Source: Palsa-343 sp036269135
Lineage (GTDB): Bacteria; Acidobacteriota; Terriglobia; Terriglobales; Acidobacteriaceae
Direction of reading: 5' to 3'
NCBI GenBank assembly: GCA_036269135.1
Contig: DATASQ010000053.1
Span: forward strand, 62,001 to 126,000
DNA length: 64,000 bases
The notes beneath the pieces were generated by a model. The model was not told the DNA's origin. It did no database searches and saw nothing but the letters and a program-made list of their open reading frames with translations. This document shows, piece after piece, positions 9,083-18,400 of the stretch. Position numbers and translations under genes: made by a program. Every line of letters begins with the position of its first letter. Positions within the stretch are counted from its first letter, which is position 1.

Positions 9083-10375
9083 TTACTCTCCGTAGTTCAC
9101 GGCTTCCAGGCCCAGAAACTCCGCGGCCTGGCCCAGCTCTTCCTCAATGCGCAGCAGCTGGTTGTACTTGGCGATGCGATCGGTGCGCGATGCCGAACCC
9201 GTCTTGATTTGCCCGGCGCCCGTGGCCACCGCCAGATCGGCGATGAAGGTGTCTTCCGTCTCGCCGCTGCGGTGCGAAATCACCGCCGTGTAGCCGTATC
9301 GCCGCGCCAGCTCGATGCACTCCAGGGTCTCGCTCACCGTGCCAATCTGGTTCAGCTTGATCAGGATCGAGTTCGCAACTCCTTCCTCGATGCCCTTCTG
9401 CAGCAGCTCCGTATTGGTGACGAAGTTGTCGTCGCCTACCAGCTGGATCTGGCTGCCCAGCTCGCGCGTCAGGATCTTCCACCCGGCCCAGTCGTTCTCG
9501 GCCAGCCCGTCTTCCAGCGAGACAATCGGATACTGCCGGATCCAGTCGGCGTAGAACGCCACCATCTCCTCGGCGGTGCGCTCGCTCTTGTCGCCCTTCT
9601 TAAAGACGTACTTCCCTTTCTCGGTATCGAAGAACTCGCTCGAGGCCGGATCGAGTGCAATCGCGACATCCTCCCCGGGTTTATACCCAGCCAGCTCAAT
9701 CGATTCCAGGATCAGCTCAATCGCCTCGGCGTTCGATTTGAGCGACGGAGCAAAGCCGCCCTCATCGCCCACCGCCGTGTTGTAGCCTTTCTTCTTCAGC
9801 ACGCCTTTCAGCGTGTGGAAGACCTCCACGCCCCAGCGCAGCGCGTCGCTGAATCGCTCCGCCCCGACCGGCATCACCATGAATTCCTGAAAATCCACGT
9901 TGCTGTCGGCATGCGCGCCGCCGTTCATGATGTTCATCATGGGCGTGGGCAAAATGGACGCATTCACGCCCCCCAGGTATCGATAGAGCGGCACCTTGAG
10001 CGCCAGCGCCGAGGCCCGCGCCGCAGCCATCGAAACCGCCAGAATGGCATTCGCCCCGATACGGCCCTTGTTCTCCGACCCGTCGAGGGAGATCATCGTC
10101 GCATCCAGCAGCCGCTGATTCGAGGCGTCCATGCCCGTCAGCTCCGGCGCCAGAAGGCTCTCGATGTTTTCCACCGCCTTCAGCACGCCCTTGCCGAGGT
10201 AGTGGCTCTTGTCGCCGTCGCGCAGTTCCACCGCTTCGTGTTCGCCGGTTGAAGCGCCGCTGGGCACGGCCGCTCGCCCCAGGGCGCCACCTTCCAGGAC
10301 AACATCGGCTTCTACCGTCGGATTCCCGCGGGAGTCCAAAATTTCGCGGGCATAAATCGCAGCAATTTCCGTCAT
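9083..10375 (-). CDS. eno: Enolase
   Basis: This 430-residue enzyme dehydrates 2-phosphoglycerate to phosphoenolpyruvate. It begins MTEIAAIYAREILDSRGNPT, the canonical enolase N-terminus, and contains the GASTGEHEAVELRDGD loop, MPTPMMNIMNGGAHADSNVD-type residues, SLEDGLAENDWAGW and the signature LIKLNQIGTVSET. ATG at 10375 is preceded by GAGGAG; the 35-codon upstream extension lacks enolase similarity. The carrier order eno - DUF2059 - gpmI places two consecutive glycolytic steps together. Confidence 0.97.
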   Translation of the reverse strand: MTEIAAIYAREILDSRGNPTVEADVVLEGGALGRAAVPSGASTGEHEAVELRDGDKSHYLGKGVLKAVENIESLLAPELTGMDASNQRLLDATMISLDGSENKGRIGANAILAVSMAAARASALALKVPLYRYLGGVNASILPTPMMNIMNGGAHADSNVDFQEFMVMPVGAERFSDALRWGVEVFHTLKGVLKKKGYNTAVGDEGGFAPSLKSNAEAIELILESIELAGYKPGEDVAIALDPASSEFFDTEKGKYVFKKGDKSERTAEEMVAFYADWIRQYPIVSLEDGLAENDWAGWKILTRELGSQIQLVGDDNFVTNTELLQKGIEEGVANSILIKLNQIGTVSETLECIELARRYGYTAVISHRSGETEDTFIADLAVATGAGQIKTGSASRTDRIAKYNQLLRIEEELGQAAEFLGLEAVNYGE

Positions 10376-10759
10376 TTCGCTCCTCACAATGTGGTGCTGG
10401 ATGCGCTCATTGAGTTTGGGCCGTCGATCCACACGGATCGGTTCCCCGGTGGCTGCGGCAATGGTTTCCAGGAAGGTCATTGAAGGCGGCCCGCCTTCGT
10501 AGAAATGCAGAGTTCCACCGCAAATTTTAGCAAAGCGCGGCCCCGGCCACCGGTGACGGTCGTCACGAGGAGATGAATTCCCGAGAGATTCTGTGTCCGG
10601 GCGCAGGATTTACGGTTGCGGCCTGCGGTCCCAGACGGCCGTTCGCGCGTACCGGCGGCGCGTAGTTGCCGGGAGCTGTCGCCTCCCGGAACGCCCGCGG
10701 TGAACAATAGAAGGTCACGGTTCGACGCGCGTGGCGCGGTTCGGCTCCTGCTCGGACCG
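10376..10759. other. 384-bp intergenic stretch upstream of eno
   Basis: No supported gene. Short open frames here have no ribosome binding site and no recognisable composition. It should hold the eno promoter (leftward), but no confident -35/-10 pair was found. Confidence 0.5.
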
Positions 10760-11251
10760 CTAATTCAGGTGGACCTTGCCCAGAGTCTGATAATTGCTCG
10801 CGACCTGAAAGAGCATGGCGCTGTCGTAGAGATACTGTCCGACAGCCGCCATCGTGCGCAGGTTGTGGTGTACGAGATACCGATAGGCTGCGTAATCGGC
10901 GCCCACGGTGGCCGCCTGAAACGCGGCGAAGCCGGCCTTGCTGTGAACCAGGGCGCTGGGCAGGACGTCCTCATGGAAATACTGCGGGTAAGAGAGGGCT
11001 TTCTCCGTGGTCGTATAGTCCAGAACGCGCAGGGCGCCCCCACCCGCAATCGCCGCCCAGTCGAATGCATGGAGAGTGGGCATTGGGGAGAGCGTCGGCG
11101 CAGCCTGGATCGAAGCATACGGATCTCCTGCCCGGGACGATGCGACGCCCGCGCCTGGCGTCGGCGCGTCGATCAGCCGCAGCGACTGAGCCTGCGCGGA
11201 TGCAAGGAACAGGACCGCCAGCAACGGCGCGATGGAAGGACAGACTCTCAC
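10760..11251 (-). CDS. Hypothetical secreted protein
   Basis: This 163-residue protein has a short signal peptide (IAPLLAVLFLASAQAQS). The mature part includes DYTTTEKALSYPQYFHEDVLPSALVHSKAGFAAFQAATVGADYAAYRYLVHHNLRT-like helical segments with several Tyr and His residues; small non-polar residues suggest one or two membrane-associated helices. The start is GTG with AAGGC nearby. No family is recognised. It is separated from the genes on both sides, and no function can be assigned. Confidence 0.6.
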   Translation of the reverse strand: MRVCPSIAPLLAVLFLASAQAQSLRLIDAPTPGAGVASSRAGDPYASIQAAPTLSPMPTLHAFDWAAIAGGGALRVLDYTTTEKALSYPQYFHEDVLPSALVHSKAGFAAFQAATVGADYAAYRYLVHHNLRTMAAVGQYLYDSAMLFQVASNYQTLGKVHLN

Positions 11252-11397
11252 CTTGCCTTCATCATCGGCAGGGCCGTGGGTTTTGATCAGGCGCGGAACT
11301 CAAGCCCTGCCGGGGCACGAAAAGCACACCGCCGCCCGAGAGAGCCCGGCAAGGTGGAGGAGATAGGCTCCCCTCCACCCTGATTCCACCGGCCGAT

Positions 11398-14049
11398 CTA
11401 GGGCTGCGCCGCGGCGCTGGGCGTGAGCGTCGTCGATTCGATGTTCCAGCCCCGCACCTTCACGATAGGATTCGCCGGAGCGTCGTCCGGGAGCGGCGCC
11501 GTGAGCGTACGGGACTCGCCGGGCACCAGCTCGATCCAGTTATCGGACCACATGACCGGCGCGACCAGTCCGCCGGACGAGGTACGCACCGCGGCCTCCA
11601 CCTGAAACGCCAGCGCACTGGAATGATTGTCGAGGTGCAGCACGATCTCGCGGCCCTGCGGCGTAGTGCGGATTTCGGCGCTTGAACCGACCGTCGCCTG
11701 CGGCAGCTGCGTGAGGGCTGCCAGGTCCGGGTACCGCTCGGCGGGAGTGTACGTGTAGTCGGTCGCTCCCCAGTCGAAGGTGGTGAGGGTGTAGGGCACC
11801 CAGTAGAAGTTGCGGCTGACGATATGGCCGGCAGAATCGGCGAGAGTGAGGTCGACGAGGAAGATTCGATCCGTGCCGTTGTAGAGCGTATCCGGAAGGC
11901 GAACGATCTGCTGCGAGCTGTCCGAAGGAGCGTCCACCTTCATGGTGGTGTGGTAAAGCTCGTTCCAGTGGATGCCGCGCACGTCGACGGTCGCGTGCAG
12001 CCCTTCGGCGCGATGGTACGTGCTGTTGACCACGACGATGGACTGGTCGTCGTAGGAATACTGAATATGCAGCGGCGCGCAGGCGTTCTTCACCGCATAG
12101 TAGCCGGCGTCGCCCTCGAGATTGTAATCGTAGAGGTGCCAGATCATCGACGGCCAGGCGTTGTTGAGCATCCACTGGATCACGCCCGTGGATTGATACT
12201 TGTTGCGGCTGTAGGACTCGAACATGGCGCGTTCCGAGTCGTACTCCATGGTGTTGGCGATGCGGGTGTACTCGGCGGCCGAAGTGGGTTTGGCGTAGAT
12301 CGCGTCCATCGCCTCGTCGAGGTCTTTAAGCGTGGTGAAGCCCCCGCCCCCGTTGTGCAGCGACCAGTCGGCCGTGGGCGGCCAGGCGTCGGGATCGGTG
12401 AGAAACTTCGCGCGGCTGGCGAGCGACGGGATCGCGGGGCCGGGACTGGTTTCCGTGTTATAGCCCCAGGCGCCCCCGTGGGTGTGGTCGACATACCAGT
12501 AGCTGGGCTCGACGTAGTCGTAAGGGCCGGTCATCTTCACGCCGCTTTCGCCGGTAACCGTGGTCGGCCTCTCGGTGGCGGAGGAGAGGATCGGATTGGG
12601 CCAGTGCGCCTGGGCTTCGATCTCGAGATAGGCGCTCTCGACGTTCGCCGGTGGTGGATTGTCGCTGCCGTTGAGCCACACCAGCAGGCTGGGATGATAG
12701 CGCAGGCGCAGCATCTGCGCGTGGAGCGAAGCGGCGGAGACACTGTAGTTCTCCGGACTCCAGTCCTTCCAGTGTTCCCACTGGTCGCAGCAGCACCAGC
12801 CGGCCATCACGAGAATGCCGTTCTGGTCCGCGAGGTTGAAGAAGTCGTCGGTATCGAGCTTGCCTTCCAGCCGGATGGTGTTCAGGTTGAGGTCGCGCAC
12901 CAGGCGAAACTGCTCGCGCAGCCGTTTGGGATCGGTGCGCAGCATCATGTCCTGCGACCAGCCGCCGCCCCGAATCAGAATCGGCTTGCCATTCACGCGG
13001 AAGAGCCGGCTGCCGGTGCCGGTAAGGACGGATGTGATTTCGCGAATGCCGAAGAGAACGGTCTTTTCGTCGGAGACCTTGTTCTGCACGCTGAAGCGCA
13101 TAGTGAGCGGCTCGAGGTGAGGATCGCCCATCTGCCACGGCCACCACAGCTTCGGATTATGGATGCGCAGCTGCGGGTATTTGTCCGTGGTGAAGACCAC
13201 CGTGCGCTGCTCGTGCGCCGCGAGCTGGACCGGCTGTTCGAAGGTCACGCCCGCGGCAGATCCGGAAACCACGCCCTGCACGGGACTGTCGGTGCCGTTC
13301 TCCACTTCAGCGTAGAGGGTGAGATCGGCCGTGGTGAGATCGCCGTTGGGGAAATGGGTCACGGCCGCGGGAGAACGCAGAGACACCGCGCCGGTGGCGA
13401 CGAGATTCACCTCGCCGATCAGGCCCATATCCTTGTCCGGGGGAGCGGGGTTCCAGTCGACCCAGTTGATGCCAAGGTCGTGCTCGGTGGGCGCGAAGGT
13501 CTCCACGGCAAGCACGTTTTGGCCGCCGGGCTTGAGGAAGGCGGTGACGTCTAGATTGTAGATGCGATAGGCGCCCGCAATCTGGGAGGAATCGGCGATG
13601 CGATGGCCGTTAAGCCAGACATCGGCGCGGTAGTTGATGCCGCCGAAGTGCAGCCAGAACTGAGATTCTTTGGCCGCGGCCGGCGGAAGGGTGAACGCAT
13701 CGCGGTACCACCAGCCGCAGTGATAAGGACTGTCGGCGGCCATCGGCAGGTTGGAGAAATTTTTGCCGATCGGATACGTGGTGCCGGGAAGCTTGCGCAG
13801 GTTATCGCCAAAATAGGGATTGGGCAGAAGGCCGGCAGCGACCTGGGCGGCAAGAACGGTGGTGGGGACGGTGGTGGCGATCCAGCCCTCGGTGGAGAAG
13901 CCCGGCGCCGAAATGGCGTCGCCGGCCGCGGTGGCCGTACAGGCGGATTGCAGCCGCCAGCCGGTGTGAAGGGGCGTGATGGTGGCTGCGGAAAGCGGGG
14001 GAATCAGCAGCATGGAACCCACAAGAGAAGCAAAAAAGTTACGGATCAT
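11398..14049 (-). CDS. GH2 glycoside hydrolase, exo-beta-D-glucosaminidase (CsxA) subfamily
   Basis: This 883-residue secreted enzyme has a signal peptide (IRNFFASLVGSMLLIPPLSA), an N-terminal jelly-roll domain with GGINYRADVWLNGHRIADS, immunoglobulin-like domains and a TIM barrel. Candidate catalytic residues are D463 in WLNGSDNPPP (acid/base) and E533 in NTETSPGPAIPS (nucleophile). Their spacing of 70 and the Asp in place of the usual GH2 Glu match the exo-glucosaminidase subfamily defined by CsxA (Asp469/Glu541). It should release glucosamine from non-reducing ends of chitosan-like chains; endo-beta-mannosidase-like specificity is the main alternative. GGAGGGAA precedes ATG 14049. It lies just downstream of a LacI regulator with its own promoter and operator. 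Confidence 0.88.
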   Translation of the reverse strand: MIRNFFASLVGSMLLIPPLSAATITPLHTGWRLQSACTATAAGDAISAPGFSTEGWIATTVPTTVLAAQVAAGLLPNPYFGDNLRKLPGTTYPIGKNFSNLPMAADSPYHCGWWYRDAFTLPPAAAKESQFWLHFGGINYRADVWLNGHRIADSSQIAGAYRIYNLDVTAFLKPGGQNVLAVETFAPTEHDLGINWVDWNPAPPDKDMGLIGEVNLVATGAVSLRSPAAVTHFPNGDLTTADLTLYAEVENGTDSPVQGVVSGSAAGVTFEQPVQLAAHEQRTVVFTTDKYPQLRIHNPKLWWPWQMGDPHLEPLTMRFSVQNKVSDEKTVLFGIREITSVLTGTGSRLFRVNGKPILIRGGGWSQDMMLRTDPKRLREQFRLVRDLNLNTIRLEGKLDTDDFFNLADQNGILVMAGWCCCDQWEHWKDWSPENYSVSAASLHAQMLRLRYHPSLLVWLNGSDNPPPANVESAYLEIEAQAHWPNPILSSATERPTTVTGESGVKMTGPYDYVEPSYWYVDHTHGGAWGYNTETSPGPAIPSLASRAKFLTDPDAWPPTADWSLHNGGGGFTTLKDLDEAMDAIYAKPTSAAEYTRIANTMEYDSERAMFESYSRNKYQSTGVIQWMLNNAWPSMIWHLYDYNLEGDAGYYAVKNACAPLHIQYSYDDQSIVVVNSTYHRAEGLHATVDVRGIHWNELYHTTMKVDAPSDSSQQIVRLPDTLYNGTDRIFLVDLTLADSAGHIVSRNFYWVPYTLTTFDWGATDYTYTPAERYPDLAALTQLPQATVGSSAEIRTTPQGREIVLHLDNHSSALAFQVEAAVRTSSGGLVAPVMWSDNWIELVPGESRTLTAPLPDDAPANPIVKVRGWNIESTTLTPSAAAQP

Positions 14050-14121
14050 CGGCGGTTCCCTCCGGCTCCCGTGCGGAAGCGGTGCGAGATTTTTCAAAGG
14101 CAGATCGTTGTAAACGGTGGT

Positions 14122-14135
14122 TTCAATCGTTTGAA
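14122..14135. promoter_or_regulatory. Predicted LacI-family operator, GH2 promoter
   Basis: TTCAATCGTTTGAA is a near-perfect palindrome with the central CG typical of LacI/GalR operators. It differs by one base from the perfect palindrome before the TonB-dependent receptor. It lies immediately downstream of the predicted -10. Confidence 0.75.
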
Positions 14136-14137
14136 TT

Positions 14138-14166
14138 CGAATATTCCAATCGTCTTCATTTGTCAA
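14138..14166 (-). promoter_or_regulatory. Predicted sigma70 promoter of the GH2 gene
   Basis: On the minus strand TTGACA (14166-14161) is separated by 17 bp from TATTCG (14143-14138). The -35 lies just before the lacI stop codon, so GH2 can be transcribed separately from lacI. Confidence 0.55.
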
Positions 14167-15271
14167 CGCGGACCGGCGAACGCTGGCTTTTGAATTCTGT
14201 TTCGGGGATCGGCGGGGCGGACGAAGTGCGCACCACCAGTTCGGGGCCAAGGCGGTGCAGCCGGGCTTTCGGCGCCCGCGATTCGCCTTTGTGGTCGAGG
14301 GTCTCGAGGAGGCGCTGCGCGGCGAGCGTCCCCATTTCATGCAGGGGCTGGTGGATGGTCGTTATGCCCGGGGTGGAAATGGCGGCGGAGAGGATGTCGT
14401 CGAAGCCGAGCACAGAGCAGTCGCCGGGCACGTGCAGGCCGGCTTCGGAGAGGCCGCGCACCACGCCCAGAGCGGTGAGGTCGTCGAACGCCAGGACGCC
14501 GGTGAAAGGGACACCGGACGCAAGCATGTCTTTGGCAAAGCGCAGGCCGCCTTCAAATCCCGAACGGGGATTGACCTGGTTGGGTAACTGAAAGGTCAGC
14601 CGGGGATCGATTTGGATCCCGGCGGCACAGGCAGCGTCGCGAATGCCCTGCCAGCGAGGCTCGCTGTCGAACATTTCTTCCGGACCGCGGATAACCGCGA
14701 TGCGCCGATGGCCGAGATCGAGCAGGTGGCGCATGGCGAGGGCGCCGCCCGCGTGGTTATCCACCAGGACGGAGGTGATGCGGCGCGCGGTCAGATCGCG
14801 GCCGACGATCACGACGGGCACGTTGTTCTTTTCGATATCGGCGAGGAGATTGGTCTCCTCGAATACCCAGCTCGCGATGACGATGACGCCTTCCGCGCGG
14901 CGCTCGAGGAGCATGCGCAGATAACGGTCGAAGAGCATGCGCTGGGTTTGCGCGTTGACCTGCAGAGAGAAATACTTTGCCGCCTGCAGGGTCTCCTCGA
15001 TGCCGTGAACCACCGGAATGCAGAACGGGTCGGACATATCGAAGGCGAGGACCCCGATGGTCTGGGTGCGGCGGCGCCGGAGAGAGCGGGCATGGACGTC
15101 GGGGTGATAGCCGAGCCGCTCGGCCATGACGCGGATCCGCTGACGGGTGGCCTCGGCAACGTGGCGCGACAGCGGCGCCTCGCTCAGCACAATCGAGACG
15201 GTGGAGACGGACAGATGGCAGGCGCGGGCAACATCGGAGAGAGTTACGTGGCCGCGCTCCAGTCTTGTCAT
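14156..15271 (-). CDS. LacI/GalR-family transcriptional regulator
   Basis: A 371-residue regulator with an N-terminal helix-turn-helix (VTLSDVARACHLSVSTVSIVLS) and hinge region (ERLGYHPDVHARSLRRRRTQTIGVL), followed by a periplasmic-binding-protein-like sensor domain with ITSVLVDNHAGGALAMRHLLDLGHRRIAVI and GDCSVLGFDDILSAAISTPGITTI. It should repress in the absence of a sugar ligand. ATG at 15271 was chosen for its GGGAATCGGGAA leader; ATG at 15295 is an alternative. It is flanked by the GH2 gene (same strand) and the divergent receptor, both carrying matching palindromes, so it is very likely their local repressor. Confidence 0.9.
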   Translation of the reverse strand: MTRLERGHVTLSDVARACHLSVSTVSIVLSEAPLSRHVAEATRQRIRVMAERLGYHPDVHARSLRRRRTQTIGVLAFDMSDPFCIPVVHGIEETLQAAKYFSLQVNAQTQRMLFDRYLRMLLERRAEGVIVIASWVFEETNLLADIEKNNVPVVIVGRDLTARRITSVLVDNHAGGALAMRHLLDLGHRRIAVIRGPEEMFDSEPRWQGIRDAACAAGIQIDPRLTFQLPNQVNPRSGFEGGLRFAKDMLASGVPFTGVLAFDDLTALGVVRGLSEAGLHVPGDCSVLGFDDILSAAISTPGITTIHQPLHEMGTLAAQRLLETLDHKGESRAPKARLHRLGPELVVRTSSAPPIPETEFKSQRSPVRVDK

Positions 15272-15396
15272 GTTCCCGATTCCCGCCCCGTTCATTTTGC
15301 ACCCGCCCGGGCCAGCGGGCGGCTCAGGCGGAGCCATCCGGGGCGAAGGTTCGGGCTCATGCGGCAAAGGGTCATGCCGGCGGGCCCGTAGTCCGC

Positions 15397-15426
15397 TTGA
15401 CAGACACCCTTAAAACTGCCTACATT
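15397..15426 (+). promoter_or_regulatory. Predicted sigma70 promoter of the TonB-dependent receptor
   Basis: TTGACA (15397-15402) and TACATT (15421-15426) are 18 bp apart. The palindromic operator follows nine bases after the -10, a position that would block initiation. Confidence 0.65.
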
Positions 15427-15435
15427 CATATACCA

Positions 15436-15449
15436 TTCAAACGTTTGAA
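15436..15449. promoter_or_regulatory. Predicted LacI-family operator, receptor promoter
   Basis: TTCAAACGTTTGAA is a perfect 14-bp palindrome centred on CG, 25 bp before the receptor start codon. It matches the GH2 operator at 13 of 14 positions. Confidence 0.8.
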
Positions 15450-15474
15450 CATCAACAATTCATAAGGGGCGGCC

Positions 15475-18400
15475 ATGAAATTGAAAAATCTCCGGATCGT
15501 CGGAAGCCTCGCTTTTCTCGCTATTGTCCTGCTTCTCGTTCCTGGCATACCCAGTGCCTTCGGACAGGCCGGACGCGGCAGCATCAGCGGAACGATTACC
15601 GATCCGAGCGGAGCGATTGTCCCGGGAGCCAGCGTCACGCTGCTCAATTCGTCTACAGGAGTGGCGCAGCACGCGATGACGACCAGCGCGGGGCTCTACA
15701 CGTTTATCTCCCTCAACCCAGGCACATACCAGGTCACGGCAAGCCAGAGCGGCTTTACCACCGCGCAGCGGGAGAATGTGACCGTCAGCGTGGATCAGAC
15801 GACGATTGTCAATATCGTTCTGAAGGTGGGCAGCGTCAGCACAGTCGTGAAGGTAAATGAAGAGACCAACCTGGTGGAACCGAGCAATTCGACGGTCGGC
15901 CAGCTAATCTCCGCGGCCACCATCGACCGAGTCCCGCTGCTGAACCGCGATGTCTACGATCTGACCCAGCTGAGCCCGGGCGTGACACCCTCCAACGGAA
16001 CGCCGAATTCATCGAATTCCGCGGCGACGGTGAACATCGCCGACGGCCGCCCGGGTATCGACGTTTCCTCGTACACGTTCAACGGCGCGGTCGTCGGCTC
16101 CGTGTACTTCATGGTAGACGGCAGCCCGGTAGGGATTCCCGAAAACAACTCCGCGTCGATTATGCCCGCGATGATGATCCCCGAAGATGACGTGGACGAA
16201 ATGCGGATGGAAACGCAGAACACGCCGGCTTCTTACCAGAGCGGCGGCGCCGGCGTGATCAGCCTGGTGACCAAATCCGGGGGCGACCATTTTCACGGCG
16301 ATATTTTTGGAGTCTTTCGCCCGGACGTTCTGGCTTCCAACGAATATTTCAATAAGCAGAGCCAGATCTCCAGCGGCACCGCGAATACGCCGCCGTCCTT
16401 CCATCGCTACCAGGAGGGCGGGGCGATCGGCGGGCCGATTGTGCATAAGAAGCTGTTCTTCTTTGCCGATTACGAAGATACGCAGCAGCAGTTGTTCGAC
16501 GGTTCGAATATCTTCACCGTGCCCACCAGCGCGGAGCGCACCGGGAATTTCTCCGCCGATAATTACAAGATCTACAACCCGATGGTGCCGGATAACCCGG
16601 ATGGAACGCGGCAGGCGTTTACGAACAACGTCATTCCCAATCCAAACCCCATCGCTCTGAAATTCCTCTCGGAAATGCCGAAGTGCAATGTGCCGAATCC
16701 GAGCACCTGCGATTCAAACACCACCGGAGCGCTCAACAACCTGTACGTGCCGGGCACCGATCCGACCGAATGGCGCAAATTCGACGTCCGCCTGGACTGG
16801 GACAAGAGCGAGAAGCAGCACATCTTCGGGCGATTCTCCTTCGATCGGCTCTACAACTCGCTGGTCAACGCATTCAACAACGCGTGGGATCCCTTCTACG
16901 CGCAGAACATCACCAACGGCCGCAATATCCTGCTGGCCGACGACTATACTTTCAATTCCAGGACGGTTCTGCAGCTGCGCTACTCCTTCACCCGGCACTA
17001 CGAGAACCAGAGCGGAGACCCCGCCCAGAGCGCCCAGGATAATCTCGCCTCGCTGGGATTTGTCACCCCCACGGCGGCAGACGAAAACTACAAGACCCTC
17101 CCGTGGGTGCTTTTCGACGATGTGGGAGGCGGCGTCGGCGGTACCACCTACAGCGATACTTTCAACTTTGCCAGCGAGAACAGCGACGCCAGCGCAACCC
17201 TGACGAAGGTGATGGGGAAGCACGAACTGAGCACCGGATTCGAATACATGGAGCGCTTCCTCAACGCCGGACAGCCCCCCGAGCCCTCCGGTGGCTATTA
17301 CTTCGACGAGAGCGCGACCGATCAGTCGGTCAATAACGGCGGCGGCGGCAGCGACTTTGCCTCGTTGCTCATCGGCATGGGTCAGACCCCGGGCAGCGAA
17401 ACCGAAAACTTCAGCAAGGACCTGTTTGCGGCCGAGGCCAGCCCCTACTACGCCACCTTTATCCAGGATACCTGGCATGCCAGCAATTCCCTCACGCTGA
17501 CCGCGGGACTGCGCTGGGATATCTTCGGCGGACGAACGGATCGGCATAACCGCCTCGAGTACTTCGATCCCGCCGTCACCAACACGGTGAACGGCGTGAG
17601 TTACACGGGCGCCGAGGCTTACGTGAACAGCAGCAACCGCTCGCCCTTCGCAACCAACTGGGGAGACTTTGGGCCGCGGCTGGGCTTTGCCTGGCAGGCG
17701 GTGAGGAGCCTGGTGTTTCGCGGCGGGGCAGGGTTCTACTACGGTCCCAGCCCGGAGATGGTGGCCAACGCATTCCAGGACAGCGACGGCTATGAGGCGT
17801 ATACCAACTGGAACGCCACCTGCTACAACGCGGACGGCAACACCGTGTTTAACGGTACGTCGGGCTGCGCGGGGGCCACGCCGGGAAGTCCTGCTCCCAG
17901 CGCTACAGGCGTTTATTCGCTGACCAATCCGTTTCCCAACGGGGTGGTGCCGCAGCTCCAGTCGCCGTCGGGCTATGGCAATAATCTGGGCGAGCCTCTG
18001 AACACGGTGCTGCACTCGCAGCACACGCCGACCACCTATGACTTCAACTTCGGCTACGAGTGGGAAATGCCGCATCAGATCGTCCTGAGCATGGCCTACG
18101 TAGGCAGCCGCGGACTCTTTGTGCCCTACGGGCAGATCGACCTCAATACCCTCAGCCTGCAGACGATTCAGAAGTACGGCGCGTCGCTCTGCGTGGACCC
18201 GGCGAACCCAGCCTGCCAGATGGCGCCGAACTCCTGGGCGCCGATTCAGCCCGCCACCAACAGCAACTATGGCGCTTCAGCCGTGCCGCTGTGGGTTGCG
18301 CTGCAGGAATATCCGCAGTTCGGCGACGGCAATTATGGCTCCGGCAACGGAGTTCTGCTGAATGGCTATCCGGGCGGCGATTCCGAATATAGCTCGCTGC

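Noticed and set aside
14050..14340. N-terminal extension of the GH2 protein
   Set aside because: It overlaps the end of lacI in another frame and the promoter/operator; the signal peptide and ribosome binding site start the protein at 14049.
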